Part shown: positions 1-7,645 of the stretch, in pieces
Numbering within the stretch: the stretch's first letter is position 1
How the letters are laid out: every line of letters starts with the position of its first letter
Assembly: GCF_023705585.1 (NCBI RefSeq)
Contig: NZ_BOQE01000001.1
Location: 2,946,710-3,010,709 of the forward strand
Source of the DNA: Collibacillus ludicampi
GTDB taxonomy: Bacteria; Bacillota; Bacilli; Tumebacillales; BOQE01
Direction: 5' to 3'
Length of the DNA stretch: 64,000 nucleotides
Notes under the pieces: generated by a model
Database searches by the model: none
What the model was told of the DNA's origin: nothing
The model's input: only the letters and a program-made list of their open reading frames with translations
Position numbers and translations under genes: made by a program

Positions 1-2
1 TC

Positions 3-308
3 GTTCATCTTCCGTCAAACGATGAAATGACAGATGAACAACTGGTAAGAAATACACAACAGATGGATCATATCGATTCCATTTCTGTTGTGCAACCGAT
101 AAAAGGATCCAAAACAGACTGGTATGTAATCAAAGGGCATATGGATGTTCAACTGGCGGATGAGCAAAACAACATGAATTCGTTGACCCATGAACTTTCA
201 AACCAAATCGTCTCGGTCATGCGCTCAACGGGTTACGATCATCTGAATGCCGACCCGGATCCTGAAGAAGATGAGATCGTCACTTGGAACACCGAAAAAA
301 CGGTATAA
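3..308 (+). CDS. Hypothetical protein, 5' end outside the window
   Basis: The frame is open from base 3 with no stop before the first ATG at 27, so the gene probably starts upstream of the window and only its C-terminal part (about 102 codons) is visible. The product is acidic and soluble, with no signal peptide or membrane segment, and ends in an Asp/Glu-rich tail (DPDPEEDE). I do not recognise a family. It is followed after 15 bases by a small CxxC protein and then a small membrane peptide, each with its own ribosome binding site, so the three may form one transcript ending at the terminator near 700. If the gene did start at 27 the protein would be 93 residues. Confidence 0.55.
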   Translation, partial: VHLPSNDEMTDEQLVRNTQQMDHIDSISVVQPIKGSKTDWYVIKGHMDVQLADEQNNMNSLTHELSNQIVSVMRSTGYDHLNADPDPEEDEIVTWNTEKTV

Positions 309-323
309 CAGGGAGGAAGCGAG

Positions 324-503
324 ATGGCTACCGCACAGTGCTCAAGGTGTGATACACGCATGGAATTGGACGGCACCTGTTTGTATGGAGACATCGTTCA
401 GGGTGTGATGTATTTTGTTTGCCCACTTTGCAGCCATTCGGAGCCCCTTCTCGCCAGTAATATTGATATCTTGGGCGATCACTGGATGGATGAGCGGGAA
501 TAG
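324..503 (+). CDS. Small cysteine-rich (zinc-ribbon-like) protein, 59 aa
   Basis: ATG at 324 follows a good Shine-Dalgarno (GGGAGGAAGC) and the frame runs 59 codons to TAG. Cysteines lie at residues 6, 9, 19, 33 and 36; the pairs C-x2-C at 6-9 and 33-36 are the pattern of a small zinc ribbon or rubredoxin-like knuckle. The rest is acidic and ends in MDERE. No enzyme motif is visible and I cannot name a family. It sits between a hypothetical gene and a small membrane peptide with gaps of about 15 bases, which suggests co-transcription. Metal binding is inferred only from the cysteine spacing. Confidence 0.6.
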   Translation: MATAQCSRCDTRMELDGTCLYGDIVQGVMYFVCPLCSHSEPLLASNIDILGDHWMDERE

Positions 504-515
504 GGGGTCTTACGT

Positions 516-662
516 TTGAAAAAATGGGTTATGATCGGTAGCATATACGTATGCTTGACGATCCTTGCACTTTCTGTCAGTGCGGAAGAGAAAGGAAAAT
601 CACACCCTGCCGGACAAAATCAGTGGAATAATTGGGTGCAATTGAAACGACTCTTCAGTTGA
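516..662 (+). CDS. Small membrane or secreted peptide, 48 aa
   Basis: A TTG start at 516 is preceded by AGGGGG with suitable spacing, 12 bases after the previous stop. The 48-residue product begins MKKW, has a hydrophobic stretch of about 18 residues and an SVSAEE sequence that could be a signal-peptidase site near residue 24, leaving a short polar tail with Asn, Gln and Trp. It could be a secreted peptide or an N-terminally anchored membrane peptide. No family is recognised. It is the last gene before a clear intrinsic terminator. Confidence 0.45.
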   Translation: MKKWVMIGSIYVCLTILALSVSAEEKGKSHPAGQNQWNNWVQLKRLFS

Positions 663-690
663 AAAGTATACTGAAAATAAACGAGGATGG

Positions 691-722
691 AGCCGTTTGC
701 TACAAAGCAGCGGCTTTTCTTT
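691..722 (+). terminator. Intrinsic terminator
   Basis: AGCCGTTTGCT pairs with AGCAGCGGCT across a short loop and is followed by TTTTCTTT. It closes the group of small genes before the NADH dehydrogenase gene. Confidence 0.7.
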
Positions 723-914
723 GTGAAAATAGTCTCTAGCGAATCGAACATTTTTCTGCCTTTAGAAATATAATATAGTAAGTGCATAATTTCACAATCT
801 AGCCAATAAATATTACACGATGCAATCGAATGTTGTATGTAACGGAATGAGACACTAAAACAAAAAACCGTCGCTGGAAACGCCTATACCATCAAAAGGA
901 AGGGTGTTTTATAC

Positions 915-2096
915 ATGACCAAGATTGTCGTGTTGGGAGCAGGATATGCAGGTATAGCCTGTGGGGTTCGCTTGCAAAAACTCGACATTCCATTTACTCT
1001 CATAAACAAACATCGGTATCATTATTTTACAACATTATTGCATGAATTGGCCGGTGGACGAAATGATGCGGAAGAGTATTATGTCGACTTAGAGGATGTC
1101 TTGAATGAAGATCAGGCGACGATTATTCAAGATGTTGTGACTGCTCTTCGTCCCCAAGAGAATAAGATCATCACCGAAAAAAGTGAATATGAATACGATT
1201 ATTTGGTCTTTGCGCTCGGGAATGCTCCGGAATTCTTCGGGATTCCCGGATTAAAGGAACACGCCTTGTTACTGCGCAGTTTGGATACCGCCAAGGAAAT
1301 CAGAGAACATGTCGAAGAGCAATTTCTTCTTTATAATCAAGATCAAGATTCAACACGTTTGCGTATCATCGTTGGCGGGGCAGGACTCACAGGAATCGAA
1401 TTGGTCGGGGAATTGGCCGAATGGCTACCACAATTAACAGCCGCTTATCGTGTACCTTCTCATCAAGTGGAAGTGATTAATATTGAAGCCGCACCTGTCA
1501 TACTTCCGATGCTTGATAAGAGTTTGCAAGAAACGGCGATGAACGTTTTGACGAAGAAAGGGATAAAAATCCGTACAGGAGAAAAGATTACGCGCGTTGG
1601 TGAACATGTCGTGGAACTTGCGAGCGGGGAAACCATCGAAGCGAAAACGATTATCTGGACGGGAGGAGTACGGGCGAATCCTTTGCTTGCGGAAGCCGGT
1701 TTTGAGACAGATCCGAGAGGACGGGCAAAGGTTAACGAATATCTACAATCAGTTGATTATGAGAACGTATTTGTTTTAGGGGATTCCTCCTGTTTCATCG
1801 GCCCAGATGGAAAACCCTTGCCTCCCACCGGTCAATTGGCTTCACAAATGGGGGAGCATTGTGCCAAAAATCTCAATGCTCTTTTGCGTCATCAAGAGCT
1901 GAGACCTTTCGAATTTCATTATATGGGTACATTGGCTTCTCTCGGTTCAGAAGTGGGGGTAGGGAACATCAAAGGATTTAAGACGAGCGGGGTGCCTGCC
2001 GGTTTTCTCAAGGAAATGACCAAAGTGAAATATCTCTATAATCTTGGCGGACTGCGAATGGTAGCTAAGAAGAGAGGTCAGTTTATGCACAGATAG
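915..2096 (+). CDS. ndh: Type II NADH:quinone oxidoreductase (NDH-2)
   Basis: A single-subunit, non-proton-pumping flavoprotein that passes electrons from NADH to quinone at the inner face of the membrane. The 393-residue length is typical. The FAD-binding Rossmann motif GAGYAG is at residues 8-13, a second dinucleotide fold has VGGAGLTGIELVGEL near residue 152, and the FAD motif FVLGD is near residue 288. The C-terminal part holds the usual amphipathic membrane-binding region. It resembles the YumB/YutJ group of Bacillus. The gene stands alone, with about 250 bases before it and a terminator after it. The ATG at 915 follows AAAGGAAGGGTG. The exact quinone partner (menaquinone is likely in this phylum) cannot be read from the sequence. 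Confidence 0.9.
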   Translation: MTKIVVLGAGYAGIACGVRLQKLDIPFTLINKHRYHYFTTLLHELAGGRNDAEEYYVDLEDVLNEDQATIIQDVVTALRPQENKIITEKSEYEYDYLVFALGNAPEFFGIPGLKEHALLLRSLDTAKEIREHVEEQFLLYNQDQDSTRLRIIVGGAGLTGIELVGELAEWLPQLTAAYRVPSHQVEVINIEAAPVILPMLDKSLQETAMNVLTKKGIKIRTGEKITRVGEHVVELASGETIEAKTIIWTGGVRANPLLAEAGFETDPRGRAKVNEYLQSVDYENVFVLGDSSCFIGPDGKPLPPTGQLASQMGEHCAKNLNALLRHQELRPFEFHYMGTLASLGSEVGVGNIKGFKTSGVPAGFLKEMTKVKYLYNLGGLRMVAKKRGQFMHR

Positions 2097-2125
2097 TCTA
2101 AACATAGGGAGTCCGCTGCCGTGAG

Positions 2126-2157
2126 AAAAGCCTTGTCCGTCAAGGCTTTTCATTTTT
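2126..2157 (+). terminator. Intrinsic terminator after ndh
   Basis: Perfect inverted repeat AAAAGCCTTG / CAAGGCTTTT with a five-base loop, followed by CATTTTT. Confidence 0.7.
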
Positions 2158-2345
2158 GGCGCGGCTGGCAGCTTACAAATTGTGTGATAGACTGTAAGTA
2201 ATACTTGCTTGGGGGGAAATACCCTTTTTGTTATTGAGCGATACGAAATGATCCAAAATAAGGATATGCTTGATCATGGATGAACGAATATCTGCTTCCA
2301 TTGAAGTATTTTTTGAAGAGAAGATCTTTACAAGGAGAGAGTCGG

Positions 2346-3407
2346 GTGCTGAAACATTATCGGGAATTGATGAGCAGCATTCAAAATGGGGATATTCTTC
2401 CCTTGTATTTGTTTTACGGGAGCGAACAGGTTTTGATGCAAGAGGTTGTCGAAGAATTGATCAAGCGGTTGGTGCCAGCCGATTCTTTCAATTGCTTACG
2501 CTTCCACTGTGATGAAACGCCTATTCAGGCAGTTGTACAGGAAGCGGATTCGATGCCCTTTATGGCTGAAAGGCGCCTGATCATCGTAGAGAATGCGTTT
2601 CTTTTTACAGGGACGAAAGGAACACGTGTTGAGCATGATTTAACCTCATTGGAAAAGTATTTGGAACAACCTGCCCCCTTTTCGACCGTCGTTTTTCTTG
2701 TCTATGCGGATAAACTGGATGAGCGTAAAAAAATTACAAAGTTAGCGATGAAACGGGCGAAAGTAGTAAGCTTCCACACGCTGAAAGAACATGAATGCCG
2801 CGATTGGATCGAAAAACAGGTGAAAAAACGGAGAGGTCGTATCACACCAGACGCGATCAATCGCTTGATTCTCTATGTAGGAACAAATTTGCAACTCCTG
2901 CAGACAGAAATCGATAAACTCTGTCTTTACACGGATGAATCGGAAGTGATCGATGAAGATGTGGTCGATCTACTCGCTGCGCGCACCATCGAACAAGATA
3001 TTTTCGTTTTTATCGACGAAGTCGTACGTGGACGTATGGAACGGGCTATACGCCTTTTCTATGATTTGCTCAAGCAGAAGGAAGCACCTGTGAAACTGCT
3101 TTTCATGATTACGCGCCAAGTTCGCATGATGCTTCAGGTGAAGCTGTATTCGCAGCGGGGCTTTGCCGTCCAACATATTGCCGGAATGATCGGTGCTCAT
3201 CCGTTTGTCTGCAAAAGAGCCTACGAACAGGCGAGAAGCTATTCGCTTCAACAGCTTGAATCAATGCTTTGCGAGTTGGCGGAAATGGATTACAAAATCA
3301 AGTCCGGTCAAATCGGAGATACGGAAGGGGTCGAAACGTTTTTGCTGCGCCTTCCTCAATTTCTTGGTAGTCCCCCATGCCACATGGGCGGCGCCATCAG
3401 AGGGTGA
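2346..3407 (+). CDS. holA: DNA polymerase III delta subunit
   Basis: Delta subunit of the clamp loader, which opens the beta sliding clamp. The product has the HolA layout: N-terminal P-loop-less AAA+ fold beginning LPLYLFYGSEQ, the region DSMPFMAERRLIIVENA, a lid domain and a helical C-terminal domain (LLFMITRQVRMMLQVK). I chose GTG at 2346 because AAGGAGAGAG lies 5-6 bases upstream; an ATG at 2280 in frame would add 22 residues but has no ribosome binding site. It precedes the SASP and rpsT genes, as yqeN does in Bacillus. The last 15 residues or so (ending CHMGGAIRG) are encoded by a dispersed repeat module and are not part of the normal HolA fold. Confidence 0.92.
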   Translation: MLKHYRELMSSIQNGDILPLYLFYGSEQVLMQEVVEELIKRLVPADSFNCLRFHCDETPIQAVVQEADSMPFMAERRLIIVENAFLFTGTKGTRVEHDLTSLEKYLEQPAPFSTVVFLVYADKLDERKKITKLAMKRAKVVSFHTLKEHECRDWIEKQVKKRRGRITPDAINRLILYVGTNLQLLQTEIDKLCLYTDESEVIDEDVVDLLAARTIEQDIFVFIDEVVRGRMERAIRLFYDLLKQKEAPVKLLFMITRQVRMMLQVKLYSQRGFAVQHIAGMIGAHPFVCKRAYEQARSYSLQQLESMLCELAEMDYKIKSGQIGDTEGVETFLLRLPQFLGSPPCHMGGAIRG

Positions 3408-3422
3408 AAAATTTCTTGTACA
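3366..3422 (+). repeat. Dispersed repeat, linker module copy 1
   Basis: Short hairpin followed by the conserved core GCCATCAGAGGGTGAAAA and TTTCTTGT. Related copies lie at 7298-7352, 34280-34320, 48748-48778 and, reversed, 57836-57890 and 58030-58090. This copy overlaps the 3' end of holA and supplies its stop codon (TGA at 3405). Confidence 0.8.
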
Positions 3423-3454
3423 GGATGAGAGATTTAAAGCTGCCAAATACAACG

Positions 3455-3590
3455 GAGTGGCTTTTGGGTGGGTGTTATCACTTTGCGGCGCAGAGGTGAG
3501 TTGAAGGTCGTTCCGCAACCTCTGTTAAGAATCCGGGCGGAACGACCTTCATCGAACCCAAGCGCAAAGCGATACACCCACCCAAGCACT
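3455..3590 (+). repeat. Dispersed repeat, type-1 element
   Basis: About 136 bp with imperfect terminal inverted repeats of about 30 bp (left end GAGTGGCTTTTGGGTGGGTG, right end reversed AGTGCTTGGGTGGGTGTATC) around a 14 bp hairpin at 3503-3516 / 3537-3550 (GAAGGTCGTTCCGC). A nearly identical reversed copy lies at 57891-58027 and a half copy at 7215-7292. No open reading frame of its own, so it resembles a MITE or REP-type element. Confidence 0.85.
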
Positions 3591-3646
3591 TGTTTCCAAG
3601 AAAGCGATTATGTCATTTGGGTACAATAAGTGTGGGAGGTGTTTCA

Positions 3647-3952
3647 ATGGCGAGAAGACGCAATCGCATTCTCGTTCCCGAGGCTCGACAAGTGCTGGAT
3701 CGTCTCAAATGCGAGTTGGTGCGTGAAGAACAGGGGTTAACGAATACAGTCACCTGTTCGACCAATCCCAATGACATCAAATATGAAGTAGCGGAGCAAT
3801 TAGGCGTTCCCCTTCTGCAAGGGGATAACGGTGATTTGACGACGCGTCAAGCAGGAAAAGTAGGCGGACAACTTGGCGGCTCCATGGTACGTAAATTGGT
3901 TGAGATCGCCCAGCAGAAGTTAGCTGAAGAAAACGGAAAAGAACCTATATAG
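3647..3952 (+). CDS. Alpha/beta-type small acid-soluble spore protein with an internal insertion
   Basis: SASPs coat and protect DNA in the dormant spore and are degraded at germination by Gpr, whose gene lies 0.6 kb downstream. ATG at 3647 follows GGGAGGTG; the frame extends upstream to 3590 without a ribosome site. The N-terminus (MARRRNRILVPEAR) resembles the SspF group, KYEVAEQLGV (residues 45-54) matches the segment holding the Gpr cleavage site, and TTRQAGKVGGQLGGSMVRKL is the conserved C-terminal DNA-binding part. At 101 residues it is longer than usual because about 24 residues, including VREEQGLTNTV and a cysteine, lie between the LDRLK helix and KYEVAEQ. The first half of the insert (LKCELVREEQGLT) looks like a diverged second copy of the KYEVA segment. 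Confidence 0.85.
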   Translation: MARRRNRILVPEARQVLDRLKCELVREEQGLTNTVTCSTNPNDIKYEVAEQLGVPLLQGDNGDLTTRQAGKVGGQLGGSMVRKLVEIAQQKLAEENGKEPI

Positions 3953-4053
3953 AGTAGACAAGACGAGAATGCGACGAGACAAATAAATGAAGAGTCATTT
4001 AGGGTGATTCTCCCGTAAAAAGTATCATGAGGTGGGAACTAGAGATACAATAG

Positions 4054-4082
4054 AAAAACGACCTTTGACAGGTCGTTTTCTT
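4054..4082. terminator. Bidirectional terminator between SASP gene and rpsT
   Basis: GAAAAACGACCT / AGGTCGTTTTC with a short loop and A/T runs on both sides, between two convergent genes. Confidence 0.75.
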
Positions 4083-4087
4083 TGTCA

Positions 4088-4360
4088 TTATGCACTCGCG
4101 TTTAACTGATTGAATTTACGCATCAAACGCGACTTTTTGCGAGCAGCTTTGTTTTTATGAATAATCCCTTTGGTTACCGCTTTATCGAGTGAGCGTGTAG
4201 CCTGGCGAAGAAGAACTTGTGCGTTCTCCTTGTCGTTATTTGCAAGCGCTGCCTCAAACTTTTTAATCGCTGTACGGAGGGCGGATTTCGCCGCAGCGTT
4301 ACGAAGAGTACGAGCGCGGGAAATTTTCACACGCTTAATGGCAGATTTAATATTCGGCAT
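4088..4360 (-). CDS. rpsT: Ribosomal protein S20
   Basis: Small, strongly basic 90-residue primary binder of 16S rRNA in the 30S subunit. The start [12 protein letters not shown] and the later [16 protein letters not shown] are diagnostic. The ATG at 4360 has AAGGAGGTG six bases upstream; an in-frame GTG at 4369 overlaps that ribosome site and is not the start. As in Bacillus, rpsT is transcribed against its neighbours between holA and gpr. S20 is often autoregulated, but no leader structure is evident here. Confidence 0.95.
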   Translation of the reverse strand: MPNIKSAIKRVKISRARTLRNAAAKSALRTAIKKFEAALANNDKENAQVLLRQATRSLDKAVTKGIIHKNKAARKKSRLMRKFNQLNASA

Positions 4361-4523
4361 CCTTTTCACCTCCTTAAAAAAACCTTTTACGATCCATCAA
4401 GAGGACATTGGCTATTTTATCACGTGAAAACTGGAAAAGCAACTCATCGATTTGTATAGTGACGATTGTTTTTAAATATCCTAAAGGCTAAGAGTGTAGC
4501 TACCAGAAAGGGGATCCTTCCGT

Positions 4524-5510
4524 ATGGATTGGAACAGTTACTCGATTCGCACAGACCTTGCACTGGAAGCCCATCAGTTAGCCGGAGTCGAACAAGGGGG
4601 TACCGAAATCCCGGGAGTTGATGTGGAGCAGACAGACGAGAGTGGGATCCATATCTCGCGAATGCATATCAAAGATATGAACGGATCGCGGATCATGAAC
4701 AAAATGATGGGCCACTATTTGACATTTGATGTACCGGAGCTTCGTTATAAAGATCCCGAGTTGCAACACAAGGTAGCGGAAGTATTCGCTCGGGAATTAA
4801 AAGGATTTTTGCGACTGAGAGAAAAAGATTCGGTACTTGTCGTGGGCCTCGGAAACTGGAATGTAACTCCCGACGCACTGGGGCCGCTCGTTGTTGAAAA
4901 GCTATTTGTGACAAGACACTTGTTTTTACATATGCCTGATGTGGTGAAAGAAGGATTTCGTCCGGTTGCAGCCGTTGCTCCAGGTGTTCTGGGAATCACA
5001 GGTGTAGAGACCAGCGAGATCGTTAAAGGGATCGTCGAACATATTCAACCGGATCTGGTTATCGCAATTGATGCACTCGCATCCCGATCGCTTGAGAGAG
5101 TCAATACAACGATTCAGATAACAGATACAGGAATCACGCCGGGTGCAGGAGTTGGCAATCGCCGCAAAGGACTGAATATCCAGACGCTTGGGGTTCCGGT
5201 TGTTGCCATAGGAGTTCCTACAGTTGTGGACGCGGTGACGATCGCACACGATACGATCGATTTGTTAATTCAACGAATTGAAAGGGATGTCCCGGGAAAC
5301 ACTTGCGCCCAGCTTTTTGAGAATTTTACCGAACAAGAAAAGAAACAGTTAATTCATGAACTCTTGCAACCATTAGGACAAAACCTCATGGTCACACCAA
5401 AGGAAATCGATACGTTTATAGAAGATATCGCCTCGGTGGTAGCCAATGGCTTAAACGTAGCTTTACACGATGCGATTACCATGGAGGATGCGGCGATGTA
5501 TTTGCAGTGA
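4524..5510 (+). CDS. gpr: Germination protease Gpr
   Basis: Endopeptidase (peptidase family A25) that starts degradation of small acid-soluble spore proteins when the spore germinates. It is made as a zymogen that removes its own N-terminal segment late in sporulation; IRTDLALEA near residues 8-16 is the conserved pro-segment region. VVGLGNWNVTPDALGPLV (about residues 110-127) and AIDALASRS (about 190) are family hallmarks. The 328-residue length is shorter than Bacillus enzymes by a few tens of residues but all core motifs are present. ATG at 4524 follows GAAAGGGG. The gene ends at a strong terminator. Forespore (sigma G) control is expected from the family, but I did not find a convincing promoter match. 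Confidence 0.93.
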   Translation: MDWNSYSIRTDLALEAHQLAGVEQGGTEIPGVDVEQTDESGIHISRMHIKDMNGSRIMNKMMGHYLTFDVPELRYKDPELQHKVAEVFARELKGFLRLREKDSVLVVGLGNWNVTPDALGPLVVEKLFVTRHLFLHMPDVVKEGFRPVAAVAPGVLGITGVETSEIVKGIVEHIQPDLVIAIDALASRSLERVNTTIQITDTGITPGAGVGNRRKGLNIQTLGVPVVAIGVPTVVDAVTIAHDTIDLLIQRIERDVPGNTCAQLFENFTEQEKKQLIHELLQPLGQNLMVTPKEIDTFIEDIASVVANGLNVALHDAITMEDAAMYLQ

Positions 5511-5512
5511 AG

Positions 5513-5537
5513 GCGGCTCATAACGAGCCGCTTTTTT
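5513..5537 (+). terminator. Intrinsic terminator after gpr
   Basis: GCGGCTC / GAGCCGC hairpin followed by six T. Confidence 0.85.
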
Positions 5538-5644
5538 CAATACACTTGATCATTAGATGATTCGCGTTTCTTCAAATCTAGCATACGTTCTCTTCTTCTA
5601 TCATATCTTTTGATAAGAGATTCTGAGAGAGGATGAGAATCGCC

Positions 5645-6787
5645 ATGAACGGGAAAAACGTGAGAAGAAGAGGATTTCGTTCGTTCACTTTCCACATCGG
5701 AACGAAAAAGGCGCGAACGGCAATCGTGACGATGGGGCTGGCACTCTCCGTGATGTTTATTCTTCTTGGAACGGTCGCGGTACAGTTATTGATACCGAAT
5801 CATCAAAACAGTTTAGCCGGGCGCGTTCTACATTCGGTAAGCAGCCGATCATTGCTTTCCGTTTTTCATCACGAAATCCCTCTTTACGCATCAGCCGATC
5901 CGAATATACTTGATCCATCGAAAAATCAGCATGCAAGCTTCAAGTCACTGTTCGTCTATTTATTTACAAATATCGACATCGAGAATCCGATTACGATGTT
6001 GGGAGAACAAATTCCTGCATTAGCAGTGACAAAATTTGAGCCGTTAAGCAAAGACTTTCAGGAGCCGCCGGGTGAAGATCATCTGCCTCCGCGACCGTCT
6101 GATCAAACGGAACCATCGGCGCCGCAACAAGAACAGCCTGTAGAATCGGATGGTAAGCCGATCGTCTATATTTATCATACGCATAACCGTGAATCTTTTT
6201 TGCCGGAGCTTCATGGGGTTACGGATCCTAATCAGGCGTATGACAAGGATAAGAATATCACATTGGTCGGCGAACGTCTGCTCCAATCGTTAAAAGCAAA
6301 ACATATCTATGCTGTCCAGACGAAAAACGACTATTGGTTCAAAGGCGATGTGGAAAATGAATATGATTTGTCGAGAAAAACCGTACAAGAAGTATTAAAA
6401 AAATATGACAGCATCAAAATGGTATTTGACATCCATCGGGATTCTATGCCGCGCGATAAAACAACGGTCAAGATCAATGGGCAGGATGTAGCAAGAGTGT
6501 ATTTTATCATCGGAGGATCAAACAAAAATAAGGAGAAAAACGAAGAATTCGCCTTGAAGCTTCACAATAAACTGAATCAAATGTATCCGGGGGTCTCCAA
6601 AGGTGCACATGTGGCGATTCCCAATCCAGCATTTGACACCAGATACAACCAGGATCTTTTTTCAAATGCGGTACTTATCGAGATCGGCGGCCCGGAAAAT
6701 ACGTTAGAAGAAGAATATCGGGCGGCTGACATCCTCGCTGATGTCATAGCAAATGTGGGCAAAGACGAGCAAAAGGGTGGAAAATAA
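5645..6787 (+). CDS. spoIIP: Stage II sporulation protein P
   Basis: Cell-wall amidase/endopeptidase that with SpoIID and SpoIIM thins septal peptidoglycan so the mother cell can engulf the forespore. One N-terminal transmembrane segment (about residues 27-48) anchors an outside catalytic domain. The motifs IYHTHNRESF (metal-binding His and Glu), VFDIHRDS and LIEIGGPENTLEEE are those of the SpoIIP family. A Pro-rich linker (PPGEDHLPPRPSDQTEPS) separates anchor and enzyme. ATG at 5645 is preferred because GAGAGGATGAG fits as ribosome site; ATG at 5633 in frame adds four residues. It lies directly after gpr as in Bacillus, before a YqxA-like gene. CATACGTT at about 5580 resembles a sigma E -10 box, but no matching -35 is clear. 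Confidence 0.92.
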   Translation: MNGKNVRRRGFRSFTFHIGTKKARTAIVTMGLALSVMFILLGTVAVQLLIPNHQNSLAGRVLHSVSSRSLLSVFHHEIPLYASADPNILDPSKNQHASFKSLFVYLFTNIDIENPITMLGEQIPALAVTKFEPLSKDFQEPPGEDHLPPRPSDQTEPSAPQQEQPVESDGKPIVYIYHTHNRESFLPELHGVTDPNQAYDKDKNITLVGERLLQSLKAKHIYAVQTKNDYWFKGDVENEYDLSRKTVQEVLKKYDSIKMVFDIHRDSMPRDKTTVKINGQDVARVYFIIGGSNKNKEKNEEFALKLHNKLNQMYPGVSKGAHVAIPNPAFDTRYNQDLFSNAVLIEIGGPENTLEEEYRAADILADVIANVGKDEQKGGK

Positions 6788-6848
6788 GGGACAATGTTAC
6801 CAGGGGAATAGCATTTGAATCCCGGAAACTTGAGCAGGTGAGCTTACG

Positions 6849-7217
6849 ATGTGTCAAATCCTTGTGCGGGCGTTACGGTTGAGTGTTTACTCGATCCTAT
6901 TGATCACGTTGACGATCATCGGTTTCACTCTTGCGGAGAGGGGAATGGAAACCCTTATAGGAACGAACCATGTCCAACTTAACACTGCAGCGGGCATATC
7001 GGAGGACCAAGAGAAGAAACCGGTTATTCTTGGCAAAATTGGACAGCAACCAGGCCGACCCATGGGACAACGGATGAGCCGTAAACTGGATGCTTTACAT
7101 AGTCGGGTTACCGATTCGATCGATACAGCAAGTATACGAATCGGGAGGGGCATACAGGAATGTACCAGAGGGTTGATGCGATCGTTTGCGCAAGAGGGCC
7201 TCACCTCAGCGCGATGA
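6849..7217 (+). CDS. YqxA-like (DUF3679-like) membrane protein
   Basis: A 122-residue protein with one N-terminal membrane segment (about residues 10-29, SVYSILLITLTIIGFTLAE) followed by a polar, mostly charged domain. Its place right after spoIIP, the segment AERGMETLIG after the membrane helix and the size fit YqxA/DUF3679 of Bacillus; the match is by context and general shape rather than a strict motif, and the function of that family is unknown. ATG at 6849 follows AGGTGAG. The 3' end runs into a truncated dispersed repeat, so the last residues (TSAR) may come from repeat sequence. Confidence 0.6.
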   Translation: MCQILVRALRLSVYSILLITLTIIGFTLAERGMETLIGTNHVQLNTAAGISEDQEKKPVILGKIGQQPGRPMGQRMSRKLDALHSRVTDSIDTASIRIGRGIQECTRGLMRSFAQEGLTSAR

Positions 7218-7292
7218 TTGAGCGCAAAGCATATAACCAATGAACGACCTTCATCGAATCCAAGCGCAAAGCGAAACACCCACCCAAACAAT
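7215..7292 (+). repeat. Dispersed repeat, truncated type-1 element
   Basis: Only the right half of the type-1 element is recognisable: AACGACCTTCATCGAATCCA, GCGCAAAGCGAAACACCCA and CCCAAACA. It lacks the left hairpin arm. The gene-free stretch 7218-7645 is almost entirely repeat sequence plus the lepA promoter. Confidence 0.75.
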
Positions 7293-7297
7293 AGTTT

Positions 7298-7352
7298 TCA
7301 AAGTAGCCCACCATGCCGCAAGCGGCGCCATCAGAGGATGAAAAGTGTCTTC
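7298..7352 (+). repeat. Dispersed repeat, linker module copy 2
   Basis: TTTTCAAAGTAGCCCACCAT, the mini hairpin GCCGCAAGCGGC, then CATCAGAGGATGAAAAG. It joins a type-1 element on the left to a type-2 element on the right. Confidence 0.8.
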
Positions 7353-7480
7353 GAGTGGGCGTAATGCTTTGCGTGAGACAGCGACTTTGGAGGTCGTCTC
7401 GCGACATTTGATCATTGTTCCATGCGAGACGACCTCCACGGAGCGCGAACGCAAAGCATACGCCTACCAAACTACACTTT
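7352..7480 (+). repeat. Dispersed repeat, type-2 element
   Basis: About 129 bp: outer inverted ends (GAGTGGGCGTAATGCTTTGCG and, reversed, TTTGGTAGGCGTATGCTTTG) around the 14 bp hairpin GGAGGTCGTCTCGC / GCGAGACGACCTCC at 7389-7402 / 7424-7437. The reversed relative is at 57708-57836. Relative to type 1, the stem has TC changed to CT on one arm and the matching GA to AG on the other. Confidence 0.82.
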
Positions 7481-7481
7481 T

Positions 7482-7525
7482 TTCAAGGTAGCCACCCATT
7501 CCGCCACCGCAATGGATATGTCCAT
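7482..7525 (+). repeat. Dispersed repeat, partial linker module
   Basis: TTTTTTCAAGGTAGCCACCC resembles the start of the linker module (TTTTCAAAGTAGCCCACC); the core ATCAGAGG part is missing. Confidence 0.5.
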
Positions 7526-7538
7526 CCTCCAATATATG

Positions 7539-7571
7539 AAGAAGGCGTCAATTAAATCGTGACGCCTTCTT
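7539..7571 (+). terminator. Probable intrinsic terminator upstream of lepA
   Basis: Twelve-base perfect inverted repeat AAGAAGGCGTCA / TGACGCCTTCTT with a nine-base loop; the following sequence is T-rich but not a clean T run. It would end transcription from the spoIIP side. Confidence 0.5.
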
Positions 7572-7573
7572 AG

Positions 7574-7602
7574 TTGTCGTTTTGTTGCCGCAAATGTATA
7601 AT
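7574..7602 (+). promoter_or_regulatory. Probable sigma-A promoter of lepA
   Basis: -35 TTGTCG (7574-7579), 17-base spacer, -10 TATAAT (7597-7602), about 45 bases before the start codon. Confidence 0.6.
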
Positions 7603-7645
7603 GTACAATAGCATTCTTTTGGCATTTTAAAGGAGGATGGCGCCC

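Noticed and set aside
780-860. Rex operator before ndh
   Set aside because: Only one half-site-like TTTCACAA is present; the inverted partner is missing.
3193-3504. 103-codon plus-strand frame across the end of holA and the repeat
   Set aside because: Out of frame with holA and running through repeat sequence; no ribosome site.
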